Shown: positions 7,829-15,991 of the stretch, one piece after another
How positions within the stretch are numbered: the stretch's first letter is position 1
Layout: the number at the start of each line of letters is the position of its first letter
NCBI GenBank assembly: GCA_038924905.1
Contig: JBCKUK010000008.1
Coordinates: 1 to 48,540 of the forward strand
Direction: 5' to 3'
Origin: JBCKUK01 sp038924905
Lineage (GTDB): Bacteria > Pseudomonadota > Gammaproteobacteria > Burkholderiales > Methylophilaceae
DNA length: 48,540 nt
Translations under genes and position numbers: made by a program
Notes under the pieces: model-generated
The model's input: the letters and a program-made list of their open reading frames with translations, nothing else
Told to the model about the DNA's origin: nothing
Database searches by the model: none

Positions 7829-9049
7829 ATGAATAAAATCGGCCGTAACGACCCTTGTGCCTGTGGTAGCGGCAAAAAATATAAACATTGTTGTGCTAAT
7901 AAGCCTCCAGCCACACAGGTAAATTCTCAGGCTCAACAGCAGCAATTGGCAAATGCCTTGCTTGCCGCGCACCAATTTCTGCAGGCAGGCCAGCCAGCGC
8001 AGGCCGAAGCTATCTGCCACCAGATTTTACAGGCCATACCCAGCCAGGCGGATGCTTTGCATCTGCTAGGCGTGATTGCATTGCGTGATGGCAATATTGA
8101 GCAGGCTGTTCGTTATTTGAGCCAGGCTGTGCGGCTCAATCGCGGGAATCCACAATTTATTGCCAACCTGGGGTTTGCTTACCATGAGCAAGGCCAGCTG
8201 GATCTGGCCGTCAACAATTACCGCAAGGCGATAGCACTGAACCCTGACTATGTAGATGCGCATTACAATCTGCATGCAGCTTTGCTGGATAGCAAAAACC
8301 TAAAACCTTCCATCACTTGTCTGGAACAGGTTTTGAGGCTAAACCCCAACGATATGGATGCGCGATTCATGTTGGGTTTGCTGCTGGATTATGCAGGTGA
8401 AGCCACTGCTGCTGAGACACATTTCAGGCAGGCCGAACAAAGCGCGGGCGTATTCAAGGCGCGCCTGGATGCCTGGTGCTATATTAAGGAAACAAGCGCA
8501 GCATTACCGCCGATCATGGGCAGCATGCTGCAGACATTCAGCTTGGCAATGAATGCCGCCAAGGTAAAAGGCCTGGCGCTGGAGTTTGGGGTGAGGTTTG
8601 GCACTTCAATTCGTCAAATCGCGGCTTTGGCCAAGCAGGAAGTCCACGGGTTTGATAGCTTTGAGGGTTTGCCCGAAGTTTGGCACCATGAACCCAAAGG
8701 CAGCTACACTACAAAGGGCGTAATACCTGCTGTGCCACAAAATGTAAAGCTTCACGCTGGCTGGTTTGAAGATACGCTGCCGGGATTTTTGCAGGAACAT
8801 AGCGGCGACATTCGATTTATTAACATTGATTGTGATATTTATAGCTCAACCAAAACGGTGCTTACGTTGCTGGCCTCACGCATCGTGCCAGGAACAGTCA
8901 TTGTGTTTGACGAGTACATAGGTAACGAACATTGGCGGGAAGATGAATTCAAGGCTTTTCAGGAAGCTGTGGCCCATAATAGCTGGAATTATGAATATCT
9001 CTGTTTTAGCATCTTCACCAAACAGGTCGCAGTGCGGATACTTAAATAA
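7829..9049 (+). CDS. SEC-C / TPR / TylF-like methyltransferase fusion protein
   Basis: A 406-residue three-part protein. Residues 3-22 are a SEC-C zinc motif (C10-x-C12-x8-C21-C22, NDPCACGSGKKYKHCC). After a Gln/Ala-rich linker come about four TPR units (about 45-180), for example ALHLLGVIALRDGNIEQAVR and NPDYVDAHYNLHAALL. The C-terminal half (about 235-406) resembles TylF/macrocin O-methyltransferases: LEFGVRFGTSIRQIA as the SAM-binding segment, HGFDSFEGLPE, GWFEDTLPGF, INIDCDIYSST and VIVFDEY. The stop overlaps the start of the cysC remnant (TAATG), so the two were probably co-expressed. The domains are recognisable but the substrate is unknown; modification of a surface glycan or small molecule is a guess from the TylF family and the sulfate-activation neighbour. 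Confidence 0.8.
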   Translation: MNKIGRNDPCACGSGKKYKHCCANKPPATQVNSQAQQQQLANALLAAHQFLQAGQPAQAEAICHQILQAIPSQADALHLLGVIALRDGNIEQAVRYLSQAVRLNRGNPQFIANLGFAYHEQGQLDLAVNNYRKAIALNPDYVDAHYNLHAALLDSKNLKPSITCLEQVLRLNPNDMDARFMLGLLLDYAGEATAAETHFRQAEQSAGVFKARLDAWCYIKETSAALPPIMGSMLQTFSLAMNAAKVKGLALEFGVRFGTSIRQIAALAKQEVHGFDSFEGLPEVWHHEPKGSYTTKGVIPAVPQNVKLHAGWFEDTLPGFLQEHSGDIRFINIDCDIYSSTKTVLTLLASRIVPGTVIVFDEYIGNEHWREDEFKAFQEAVAHNSWNYEYLCFSIFTKQVAVRILK

Positions 9050-9650
9050 TGAATATCAATCCAAACATTCAATGGCACAACGCTACGGTTAATCGAGATT
9101 TACGCCAGATTCAATCTGGCCATAAAAGCGTTATCCTTTGGTTTACCGGGCTTTCTGGCGCTGGTAAATCAACGCTGGCACACGCTGTTGAAAAAGCCCT
9201 GTTTGATGTGGGTTGCCGTACTTGATGTATTTGATGGTGACAGCGTGCGTCACGGTTTGTGTGGCGATTTGGAATTCACAGCGCGGGATCGCCAGGAAAA
9301 TATTCGCCGCATAGGCGAAATGTCCAAGTTGTTCATTGAGGCCGGCATTATCGCACTAACAGCCTTTATCTCGCCTTTTAAGGAAGACCGTGATCGCGTA
9401 CGTGGCTTGGTGGCCAGCAGGTGATTTTATTGAAATCTATTGTTGCGCCACGCTGGCAACATGCGAGAGCCGGGATGTGAAGGGCCTGTATGCCAGGGCG
9501 CGACAAGGCGAGATTAAGGAATTCACAGGTATTTCTTCGCCCTATCAGGTGCCAGAAGCGCCAGAATTGGTAGTTGATACAGGGGGTTCGCCGCTGGAGG
9601 CTTGTGTGGCGCAGGTGATGCAATACTTAAGCAATCACAATATTTTGTAG
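9049..9650 (+). pseudogene. cysC: Adenylylsulfate (APS) kinase, two frameshifts
   Basis: Three reading frames in series spell a CysC, which phosphorylates APS to PAPS, the sulfate donor. Frame 1 from ATG 9049 carries the P-loop GLSGAGKS and ends at TGA 9223-9225 after DVGCRT. Frame 2 continues with VFDGDSVRHGLCGDLEF, ENIRRIGE and LTAFISPFKEDRDRVRGLV and stops at 9422-9424. Frame 3 continues GDFIEIYC, KGLYARARQGEIKEFTGI and ends at TAG 9648-9650. Removing one G near 9224 and one A near 9416 gives a full-length protein of normal size. The final TAG belongs to the GTAG head of a REP unit. As written it cannot make APS kinase. Confidence 0.88.
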
Positions 9651-9672
9651 GAGGCACGACCTCGTGCCGATC
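9647..9672 (+). repeat. REP element, type B
   Basis: GTAGGAGGCACGACCTCGTG followed by CCGATC, a clean palindrome. Its TAG is the stop codon of the cysC remnant. Confidence 0.9.
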
Positions 9673-9679
9673 AGGATAT

Positions 9680-9703
9680 TCGCGACGAGGGCGTCGCTCC
9701 TAC
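9680..9703 (-). repeat. REP element, type A
   Basis: Minus-strand GTAGGAGCGACGCCCTCGTC followed by GCGA. Its TAG (plus-strand 9700-9702) is the stop codon of ntrC. With the unit at 9647 it forms an inverted pair between two convergent genes. Confidence 0.9.
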
Positions 9704-11088
9704 TCCTCTATTCCAAGCTCATGAATTTTGCGTGTCAGCGTATTGCGCCCCATGCCAAGCTGAGCAGCAGCTTCTATGCGGCGCCCGCCTGTGTGTTGCA
9801 ATGCTTTGGTAATTAAAATGCGTTCAAATTCTTTGCTGCGCACATCCAGTACATCCTGCTCACCCCTATTCAGGGCGTCTGTTACTTCAGCGGCTAATGC
9901 CTCTTGCCATGAGGTTGAACTTGAGGGTTTGGCCGTATCTTCTTTGAGCTCTGGGGGTAGATCAGCGACATCAATATTTTGCCCGGGGGCCATTACGGTG
10001 AGCCAGTGGCAGACGTTTTCCAATTGCCTTACGTTACCACTCCAGCTCATCGTGGTGAGATAGCGTAATACGGCAGAAGAAGGCTGCTTGGTATCGACAC
10101 CCAGTTCCTGAGCGCTGTGCTGTAGAAAGTGTTTAATCAGTAAAGGTATATCTTCGCGGCGCTCGCGTAACGGCGGTAAGCGCAGACGAATTACATTCAG
10201 CCGATGAAATAAATCTTCACGGAAAAGCCCAAGCTTGACGCGCTCCTCTAAATTTTGGTGAGTAGCGGCAATAATCCGCACATTGACCTTGACTGGTTGG
10301 TGGCCGCCTACGCGGTAAAACTGACCATCACACAGCACGCGCAGCAAACGGGTTTGCAAATCGGATGGCATATCACCAATTTCATCCAAAAATAATGTCC
10401 CGCCATCGGCCTGCTCAAAACGACCGCGGCGAGCGGCTTGTGCGCCAGTGAAGGCGCCGCGTTCATGGCCAAAAAGCTCTGATTCAAGCAAATCTTTAGG
10501 GATGGCAGCAGTGTTAATTGCGATAAAAGTCTTATCTGCCCGTGGGCTGTGGCGGTGTAGCGCGCTGGCTACCAGTTCTTTGCCGGTACCGGATTCGCCA
10601 TTGATGAGTACTGTCGCGTGTGAGCGACTCAGTCGGCCAATAGCCCGAAAAACTTCTTGCATGGCAGGTGCCTGGCCAATGATCTCAGGTGTTTCTTCAG
10701 CTACCACAGCTTCCGTCGCCTGGTGCATGCTTTCGTCCACAGCGCGTCTAATGATTTCAATCGCCTGGTCAACATCAAAAGGCTTGGCCAGGTATTCAAA
10801 TGCGCCACCTTGAAAGGCAGCCACCGCACTTTCAAGATCAGAATAAGCCGTCATGATGATGACCGGGATGTCTGGCAAACGTTTTTTTATCTCTTGTAGA
10901 AAATCAAGTCCAGAGCCATTTGGCATGCGGATATCACTAACAACAACTTGCGGCTCTTCCTTATTTAGAGCGTTAAGCGCCTCTGGTACAGAGGCAAAAG
11001 TTTTGAACTCCATGTCAGTGCGGGCGAGTGCTTTTTCAAACACCCAGCGTATGGAGCGGTCATCATCAATAATCCAGATCGGTTTCAT
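9700..11088 (-). CDS. ntrC: Nitrogen regulation response regulator NtrC (sigma-54 activator)
   Basis: Enhancer-binding activator of sigma-54 promoters under nitrogen limitation, 462 residues. An N-terminal receiver has the acidic pocket D8-D10 and phosphoacceptor D52 (VVSDIRMPNG). The AAA+ domain (about 140-370) carries Walker A GESGTGKE, the sigma-54 contact loop GAFTGA, and Walker B GTLFLDEIGDMP. The C-terminus is a Fis-type helix-turn-helix (GRRIEAAAQLGMGRNTLTRK). It lies 19 bp downstream of ntrB in the same direction. Its stop codon comes from a REP repeat. The probable binding sites are upstream of glnA in this window. Confidence 0.96.
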   Translation of the reverse strand: MKPIWIIDDDRSIRWVFEKALARTDMEFKTFASVPEALNALNKEEPQVVVSDIRMPNGSGLDFLQEIKKRLPDIPVIIMTAYSDLESAVAAFQGGAFEYLAKPFDVDQAIEIIRRAVDESMHQATEAVVAEETPEIIGQAPAMQEVFRAIGRLSRSHATVLINGESGTGKELVASALHRHSPRADKTFIAINTAAIPKDLLESELFGHERGAFTGAQAARRGRFEQADGGTLFLDEIGDMPSDLQTRLLRVLCDGQFYRVGGHQPVKVNVRIIAATHQNLEERVKLGLFREDLFHRLNVIRLRLPPLRERREDIPLLIKHFLQHSAQELGVDTKQPSSAVLRYLTTMSWSGNVRQLENVCHWLTVMAPGQNIDVADLPPELKEDTAKPSSSTSWQEALAAEVTDALNRGEQDVLDVRSKEFERILITKALQHTGGRRIEAAAQLGMGRNTLTRKIHELGIEE

Positions 11089-11107
11089 TTTTAGCCTACG
11101 CGGTTCT

Positions 11108-12226
11108 CTACTGTTTAATGGTTAAGTGATTCATGGCGGTACTTTCAATGGGAAGCAGAATGGTAAAACAAGTATGTCCCACTCGGCTCTCGCATTCAAT
11201 CATGCCATGATGTTGCGTAATAAATGTTTGTGCCAGTGTTAAGCCCAGCCCTGATCCCCCTTCGCGGCCAGATACCAAAGGGTAAAAGATGCGGTCACGG
11301 ATTTCTACTGGTATGCCGGGGCCATTATCGATAATTTGCAATTTTATTGCTACGCGATAGCGCTTCTTCGATAAGGTGACTTGTCGTTCAGCACGGGTGC
11401 GCAAAGTGATTTGATTTTGCGCCTGACCCTGCCTCTGATTTTGCATTGCTTGAACAGCATTACGAGCGATATTTAGCACCGCCTGGATGAGTTTTTCGCG
11501 GTCGCCAATGAGTTCTGGCAGGCTGGTATCGTAATCGCGCTGCACTATCATGCCTTTGGGCGATTCTGCAAGCAGAAGACTGCGCACGCGCTCTAATACT
11601 TCATGAATGTTGGTTGGTTCATACTTGGGTACGCGGTGAGGCACCAGCAACCTGTCCATCAGTGATTGCAGACGATCAGCTTCCTTGATGATAACTTGCG
11701 TATATTCACGCAGGCTCACCTGTGGCAGCTCGTGTTCCAGAAGCTGCGCTGCGCCACGTAGTCCCCCAAGCGGGTTGCGAATTTCGTGTGCTAGATTGCG
11801 CAATAGTTCGGCATTGGCCTGTTGCTGGATGAGCATGCGCTCTTCGCGTGCAATGCGCAGTTGCTGATCCATTTGCTGAAACTCAAGCACCAGGCAGGCC
11901 GGGGCAAAATCAACAGGTGTAACGGTGCAGGTGACAGCCAGTGAGTTCTGCCGTAGCGTGGTAATAATGAATTCATGCTCACGGAATGGACTGTTATTCT
12001 CGATAGCATTTTCTACTGCCGCGTGCAAAATTTCACACCCTGGGAAAACCTGAGACAGCGGCAAGCCGCTAATTTGTTTTGCGCTTAGTGCGAACACAAC
12101 TTCCGCCCCCGGATTTGCGTAGATTACACTGCGCGACTTATCCAGCAGGATGACAGCAGTGGCGAGGTGCTCCAGGCCCGCAAATGAAGCGAGGCTGGTA
12201 AATAAAGATGCGCGGGTTTGTACCAT
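11108..12226 (-). CDS. ntrB: Nitrogen regulation sensor histidine kinase NtrB
   Basis: Histidine kinase/phosphatase that sets NtrC phosphorylation in response to PII, 372 residues. A PAS domain (about 18-130) is followed by the dimerisation/phosphoacceptor helix with NLAHEIRNPLGGLRGAAQLL (His near 146) and an HATPase domain with N-box NIARNAVQAM, G1 DNGPGIP and G2 GREGGSGLGL. There are no membrane segments, as expected for cytoplasmic NtrB. It is followed by ntrC after 19 bp and preceded by the DUF4124 gene. Confidence 0.95.
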   Translation of the reverse strand: MVQTRASLFTSLASFAGLEHLATAVILLDKSRSVIYANPGAEVVFALSAKQISGLPLSQVFPGCEILHAAVENAIENNSPFREHEFIITTLRQNSLAVTCTVTPVDFAPACLVLEFQQMDQQLRIAREERMLIQQQANAELLRNLAHEIRNPLGGLRGAAQLLEHELPQVSLREYTQVIIKEADRLQSLMDRLLVPHRVPKYEPTNIHEVLERVRSLLLAESPKGMIVQRDYDTSLPELIGDREKLIQAVLNIARNAVQAMQNQRQGQAQNQITLRTRAERQVTLSKKRYRVAIKLQIIDNGPGIPVEIRDRIFYPLVSGREGGSGLGLTLAQTFITQHHGMIECESRVGHTCFTILLPIESTAMNHLTIKQ

Positions 12227-12284
12227 GACGCTTTAGTATAAGCAAAAGCTAGGCCATGGAGGAATATTAAAATCTGAAGTATAT

Positions 12285-12794
12285 CTATTCCGCTGAATCC
12301 AGCTCTTTTTGGAGTAGCTCAATATTCTTCTGGTGGGTATCAACGTCGCTTTGAAGTTTTTGCATCTTTTCTTCAAACTTAGGCACGTTGCGCAAAGTCT
12401 TCCCCTGAGCGTTCTTAAATACCTCGGGATTTAATTCGCCCTCAGTCTTGGCTTTCTTGGCTTCTTCCAGTGCTTGTTGCTCTGCTTCAAGTTCTTGTTG
12501 CAAAATACCTTTGCGTGCATCGTCACGCTGATTTTGAGTTTGAGGAGTCACACGCGGGAAATCTGGGGGCGTAGCCGTTTTAGTACGATTCTTGCTACTA
12601 GACGGACTAGACCTGCCTGAGGCGGAATCATCGCGTATAAATAATACGCAATTCTTGTAGTTGCTCGCGACTTTTGTCTTGCCATCAACAAAAGCGGGAA
12701 TTCCAGAATCTCCCACACACTTGTAGATATCCGCATGTGCGGCAAAGCTGATAGAACTGGCAATTAACCCAGAAATTAGCAGGATTTTTTTCAT
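12285..12794 (-). CDS. Secreted DUF4124-containing coiled-coil protein
   Basis: A 169-residue exported protein of unknown function. A signal peptide covers residues 1-21 (ends AAHA). The next 30 residues match the start of the DUF4124 domain (DIYKCVGDSGIPAFVDGKTK). A Ser/Thr/Pro-rich linker leads to a highly charged helix (about 95-169) rich in Glu, Lys and Gln that looks like a coiled coil. It sits between glnA and ntrB, where a DUF4124 gene is common in betaproteobacteria. A role in nitrogen control is not shown. Confidence 0.75.
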   Translation of the reverse strand: MKKILLISGLIASSISFAAHADIYKCVGDSGIPAFVDGKTKVASNYKNCVLFIRDDSASGRSSPSSSKNRTKTATPPDFPRVTPQTQNQRDDARKGILQQELEAEQQALEEAKKAKTEGELNPEVFKNAQGKTLRNVPKFEEKMQKLQSDVDTHQKNIELLQKELDSAE

Positions 12795-12888
12795 GATATT
12801 TTTCTCACAGCCTTATAGAGTGTAGTAGAGAACGCATAGTCAGGCAACGCGCTAAAGCATAAGTAAGTTGACTCAAGGCTATCATTAT

Positions 12889-12917
12889 AAAAGAAAAAGG
12901 CAGGTTACCCTGCCTTT
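12889..12917 (-). terminator. Rho-independent terminator after glnA
   Basis: On the minus strand AAAGGCAGG-GTAA-CCTGCCTTT, a 9-bp perfect stem with a 4-nt loop, followed by TTCTTTT. It lies between the glnA stop and the DUF4124 gene, so the downstream genes may be only partly cotranscribed with glnA. Confidence 0.82.
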
Positions 12918-12983
12918 GGCGCCTGACTTGCCGCTTTAGCGGCATAGTGCAGGCGGACAAGCCACTCGCGGGCTTAATATCAG

Positions 12984-14393
12984 TTAGCAACTGTAATACA
13001 TTGCAAATTCAATCGGATGCGTAGTCATGCGCATCTTGGTAACTTCTTCCATTTTTAATTCAATGTAAGCGTCAATCCAGTCATCAGAGAATACGCCGCC
13101 ACGAGTCAAGAACTCACGACCATTGTCGAGGTATTCCAGCGCTTGTTCGAGCGAAGAACAAACGGTTGGGATTTTAGCGTCCTCTTCAGGAGTCAGATGG
13201 TAAAGATCTTTGGTGGCTGGTTCGCCTGGGTGAATCTTGTTTTGCACCCCGTCCAAACCTGCCATCATCATCGCGGTAAATGCTAAATATGGGTTGGCAG
13301 TAGGGTCAGGGAAGCGCACTTCGATGCGGCGTGCCTTGTCGCTCGCGACATAAGGGATGCGAACCGAGGCAGAGCGGTTCTTGGCAGAATAGGCCAATTT
13401 CACTGGCGCTTCAAAGCCAGGCACCAGGCGCTTGTAAGAGTTAGTACCCGGGTTGGTAATTGCGTTCAAGGCGCGTGCGTGCTTGAAGATGCCGCCGATG
13501 TAATACAAAGCGAACTCAGACAAACCAGCATAGCCATTACCCGCGAACAGGTTTTTGCCGCCTTTCCAGATGGATTGATGCACATGCATACCAGAGCCAT
13601 TATCGCCAACGATGGGTTTAGGCATGAAGGTGGCGGTCTTGCCATAGGCATGTGCAGTGTTATGCACTACATATTTGAGGATTTGCGTCCAGTCAGCACG
13701 CTGGGTCAGGCTACTAAACAAGGTACCGATTTCGCATTGGCCAGCCGTCGCAACTTCATGGTGATGCACTTCAACAGGCACGCCCATTTCTTCCAGCGCG
13801 ATACACATGGCGGAGCGGATGTCTTGCAGTGAATCGATAGGGGGTACCGGGAAATAGCCACCCTTTACGCCGGGGCGGTGACCAATATTGCCACCTTCAA
13901 ATTTATCAGCGGATGACCATGCAGCCTCTTCGGAGTGAACCTTGCACATGGAGCCAGACATATCAATTGACCAGTTGACCGAATCAAAAATGAAAAATTC
14001 TGGTTCAGGGCCAAAGTACGCTGTGTCACCAACGCCGCTGGCTTTAAGGTAAGCTTCGCCGCGTTTGGCTATTGAACGTGGGCAGCGGTCGTAGCCTTTA
14101 CCGTCGGTTGGATCGACCACGTCGCAGGTTAGAATCAGCGTTGGTTCGTCCATGAACGGGTCAAGGTTGGCTGTTTTTGGGTCAGGCATCAGTAGCATGT
14201 CTGAAGCATGGATACCTTTCCATCCGGCAATTGAAGAGCCATCGAAAGCGTGACCATCAGTGAATTTTGCTTCGTTAAATGCAGAAACAGGTACGGAAAC
14301 ATGTTGTTCTTGACCGCGGGTATCAGTGAAGCGGAAATCTACAAATTTAATCTCGTTTTCCTTCACCATTTTCATTACATCTGCAACTGCCAT
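12984..14393 (-). CDS. glnA: Glutamine synthetase type I
   Basis: ATP-dependent synthesis of glutamine from glutamate and ammonia; a dodecamer of 469-residue subunits. Motifs include FDGSSIAGWKGIHASDM, the metal/ATP site FGPEPEFF, NGSGMHVHQS, GTNSYKRLVPG and KNRSASVRIP. The tyrosine in KDLYHL matches the adenylylation site used by GlnE in type I-beta enzymes. It is preceded by a sigma-54 promoter with NtrC sites and followed by a terminator. Length is typical. Confidence 0.98.
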   Translation of the reverse strand: MAVADVMKMVKENEIKFVDFRFTDTRGQEQHVSVPVSAFNEAKFTDGHAFDGSSIAGWKGIHASDMLLMPDPKTANLDPFMDEPTLILTCDVVDPTDGKGYDRCPRSIAKRGEAYLKASGVGDTAYFGPEPEFFIFDSVNWSIDMSGSMCKVHSEEAAWSSADKFEGGNIGHRPGVKGGYFPVPPIDSLQDIRSAMCIALEEMGVPVEVHHHEVATAGQCEIGTLFSSLTQRADWTQILKYVVHNTAHAYGKTATFMPKPIVGDNGSGMHVHQSIWKGGKNLFAGNGYAGLSEFALYYIGGIFKHARALNAITNPGTNSYKRLVPGFEAPVKLAYSAKNRSASVRIPYVASDKARRIEVRFPDPTANPYLAFTAMMMAGLDGVQNKIHPGEPATKDLYHLTPEEDAKIPTVCSSLEQALEYLDNGREFLTRGGVFSDDWIDAYIELKMEEVTKMRMTTHPIEFAMYYSC

Positions 14394-14478
14394 TTGATTC
14401 TCCTAAGTGCGATTTTAAATAGTTACAATTCAAGTTAATACAATTTTAGTTAAGTAAAAATTATAGACACAAAATTAC

Positions 14479-14494
14479 AGCAGGAAACGTGCCA
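14479..14494 (-). promoter_or_regulatory. Sigma-54 promoter of glnA
   Basis: On the minus strand TGGCAC-GTTTC-CTGCT, matching the -24/-12 consensus TGGCAC-N5-TTGCW except for one base. Transcription would start near 14468, about 75 bp before the glnA ATG. Confidence 0.8.
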
Positions 14495-14555
14495 GTGCTA
14501 AATACGTGATTTATCATTTTTACACATAAGGTTACAAAAGAGAAACAGAATTGCT

Positions 14556-14572
14556 GGCATCAAATATGTGCA
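14556..14572 (-). promoter_or_regulatory. Probable weaker NtrC enhancer site
   Basis: GGCAT-N7-GTGCA, one good half and one degenerate half of the TGCAC-N7-GTGCA operator. Its centre is 31 bp (about three helical turns) from the strong site and about 95 bp upstream of the predicted start. Confidence 0.55.
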
Positions 14573-14586
14573 AATAAAATTTTATT

Positions 14587-14603
14587 TGCACCGAATTAGT
14601 GCA
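14587..14603 (-). promoter_or_regulatory. NtrC enhancer site
   Basis: TGCAC-CGAATTA-GTGCA, a perfect two-fold NtrC operator, about 125 bp upstream of the predicted glnA start. Spacing and arrangement resemble the enterobacterial glnA enhancer. It lies between divergent genes, so it could also affect the rhodanese gene. Confidence 0.8.
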
Positions 14604-14666
14604 CCAAGCGTTCCTGCATGAATGAAGCTATACTTTGAACAACTTCCAGCAGAAAGAAATCAGATT

Positions 14667-15122
14667 ATGCAAACATTGACGAAAATATTACAAAAAGCCG
14701 GAGAGCGTGCACAGGCAGGTAATCTGTCTTATGCAGGCGCTTTAACACCACAAGAAACCTACGAGGTTTTACAATTGACCAAAAATGCGAAATTGGTTGA
14801 TGTGCGTAGCCGTGCCGAGCTTGAATTAGTGGGCAAAGTTCCTCAGGCAGTAAAAATTGAGTGGGCTTTTTATCCGGGTATGGTAGCTAACCCCGATTTT
14901 GCTGCGCAGCTAACCATGCAACTGGATAAAGAATGCGCGGTGATATTTATGTGCCGTACCGGTGGGCGTTCGCATAATGCTGCTACGCTTGCCGCACAGC
15001 TTGGTTTTACCGAAGCCTATAATATGCTGGAAGGCTTTGAAGGTGAGGCCACGCCAGATACAAAGCAACGTTGCAAGATTAATGGGTGGAAACATGCCGA
15101 TTTGCCTTGGACAAATGCTTAA
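14667..15122 (+). CDS. Rhodanese-like domain protein
   Basis: A single-domain rhodanese of about 151 residues, a sulfurtransferase-type fold. The active-site loop is FMCRTGGRSHNAA, with a catalytic Cys followed by RTGGR, so the nucleophile is intact. KLVDVRSRAELELVGKVPQA is the usual CH2A-type motif. An ATG at 14622 would extend it by 15 residues; the ATG at 14667 is preferred because MQTL..IL..A.ERA is the family N-terminus and AGAAAG lies upstream. The stop is 2 bp before the aroE ATG. The biological partner is unknown. Confidence 0.85.
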   Translation: MQTLTKILQKAGERAQAGNLSYAGALTPQETYEVLQLTKNAKLVDVRSRAELELVGKVPQAVKIEWAFYPGMVANPDFAAQLTMQLDKECAVIFMCRTGGRSHNAATLAAQLGFTEAYNMLEGFEGEATPDTKQRCKINGWKHADLPWTNA

Positions 15123-15124
15123 AC

Positions 15125-15949
15125 ATGGCCGATAAGTACGCCGTTATTGGCAATCCAGTAGAGCATAGCAAATCACCATTGATCCATCAGGCGTTTGCCT
15201 TGCAAACCGGGCAAGACATTGAGTACAGCCGTGCGTTAGCGCCATTGGACTGGTTTGCTGAGACTGTACACGCTATGCGCAAAGCGGGGTTTAAGGGTGC
15301 AAATGTTACGGTGCCCTTTAAGCTGGAAGCTTTCAATTTGGCAAATCAATTAGCAGAACGCGCAAGCGACGCAGGCGCTGTGAACACTCTGATATTTGAT
15401 AATCAGGGTATTGTTGGCGACAACACCGATGGTGTTGGATTGGTGCGTGATATTGAACAAAATCTGGGTATTAGCCTCGAGCAAAAAAAAGTATTGTTGA
15501 TAGGTGCAGGCGGCGCTGCCGAGGGTGTGCTGCATCCTGTTTTAGAGCGGCATCCACAACTATTGGTAATTGCTAATCGCAGTCTGGATAAGGCACTTAA
15601 GATGGTGAAAAAGGTCGAAGACCAGGGCGAATATCGTTATGTGTCAGTCAATGCTTACGCGTTTGATGAATTAGAAGGCCAGCAATTTGATATTGTCATC
15701 AACGCCACCTCAACTGGATTGAACGATATACAGCTGCCGTTGCCGCACGATATTTTTGCGCAAGGTGCGCTGGCATACGACATGATGTATGGCCGTGAAA
15801 CGTCTTTTATGGCTTTTGCCCGCAGCCATGGCGCAGAAAAAGTAAGTGATGGCTTAGGCATGCTGGTTGAGCAAGCGGCTGAATCATTTTTTCTATGGCG
15901 CCAGGTTAGGCCGCAGACAGCCCCGGTGTTGGCTGGGCTTAGGAATTAA
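15125..15949 (+). CDS. aroE: Shikimate dehydrogenase
   Basis: NADPH-dependent reduction of 3-dehydroshikimate to shikimate, 274 residues. The substrate-binding GNPVEHSKSP (9-18), catalytic Lys in NVTVPFK (about 65), NTDGVG (about 100) and the Rossmann motif GAGGAAEG (about 127) are all present. The ATG at 15125 is chosen because MADKYAVIGNP is the canonical start; a longer reading from 15086 would run inside the rhodanese gene. It belongs to the same pathway as aroK and aroB, 11 kb away. Confidence 0.95.
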   Translation: MADKYAVIGNPVEHSKSPLIHQAFALQTGQDIEYSRALAPLDWFAETVHAMRKAGFKGANVTVPFKLEAFNLANQLAERASDAGAVNTLIFDNQGIVGDNTDGVGLVRDIEQNLGISLEQKKVLLIGAGGAAEGVLHPVLERHPQLLVIANRSLDKALKMVKKVEDQGEYRYVSVNAYAFDELEGQQFDIVINATSTGLNDIQLPLPHDIFAQGALAYDMMYGRETSFMAFARSHGAEKVSDGLGMLVEQAAESFFLWRQVRPQTAPVLAGLRN

Positions 15950-15991
15950 GCAGTGAAAATGAATCGTTTAAAGAATTGAATAGATCAAAGC

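Noticed and set aside
5448..9703. REP cluster as a CRISPR array
   Set aside because: Units are palindromic, alternate in orientation, have irregular spacing and lie between genes; there are no spacers or cas genes.
12918..12983. Second hairpin (GCCGC-TTTA-GCGGC) between glnA and its terminator
   Set aside because: It has no T-tract and may simply be leader structure; not called as a separate terminator.
14394..14470. Small ORF in the glnA leader and upstream region
   Set aside because: It is a short AT-rich shadow across the promoter and the start of glnA with no coding character.
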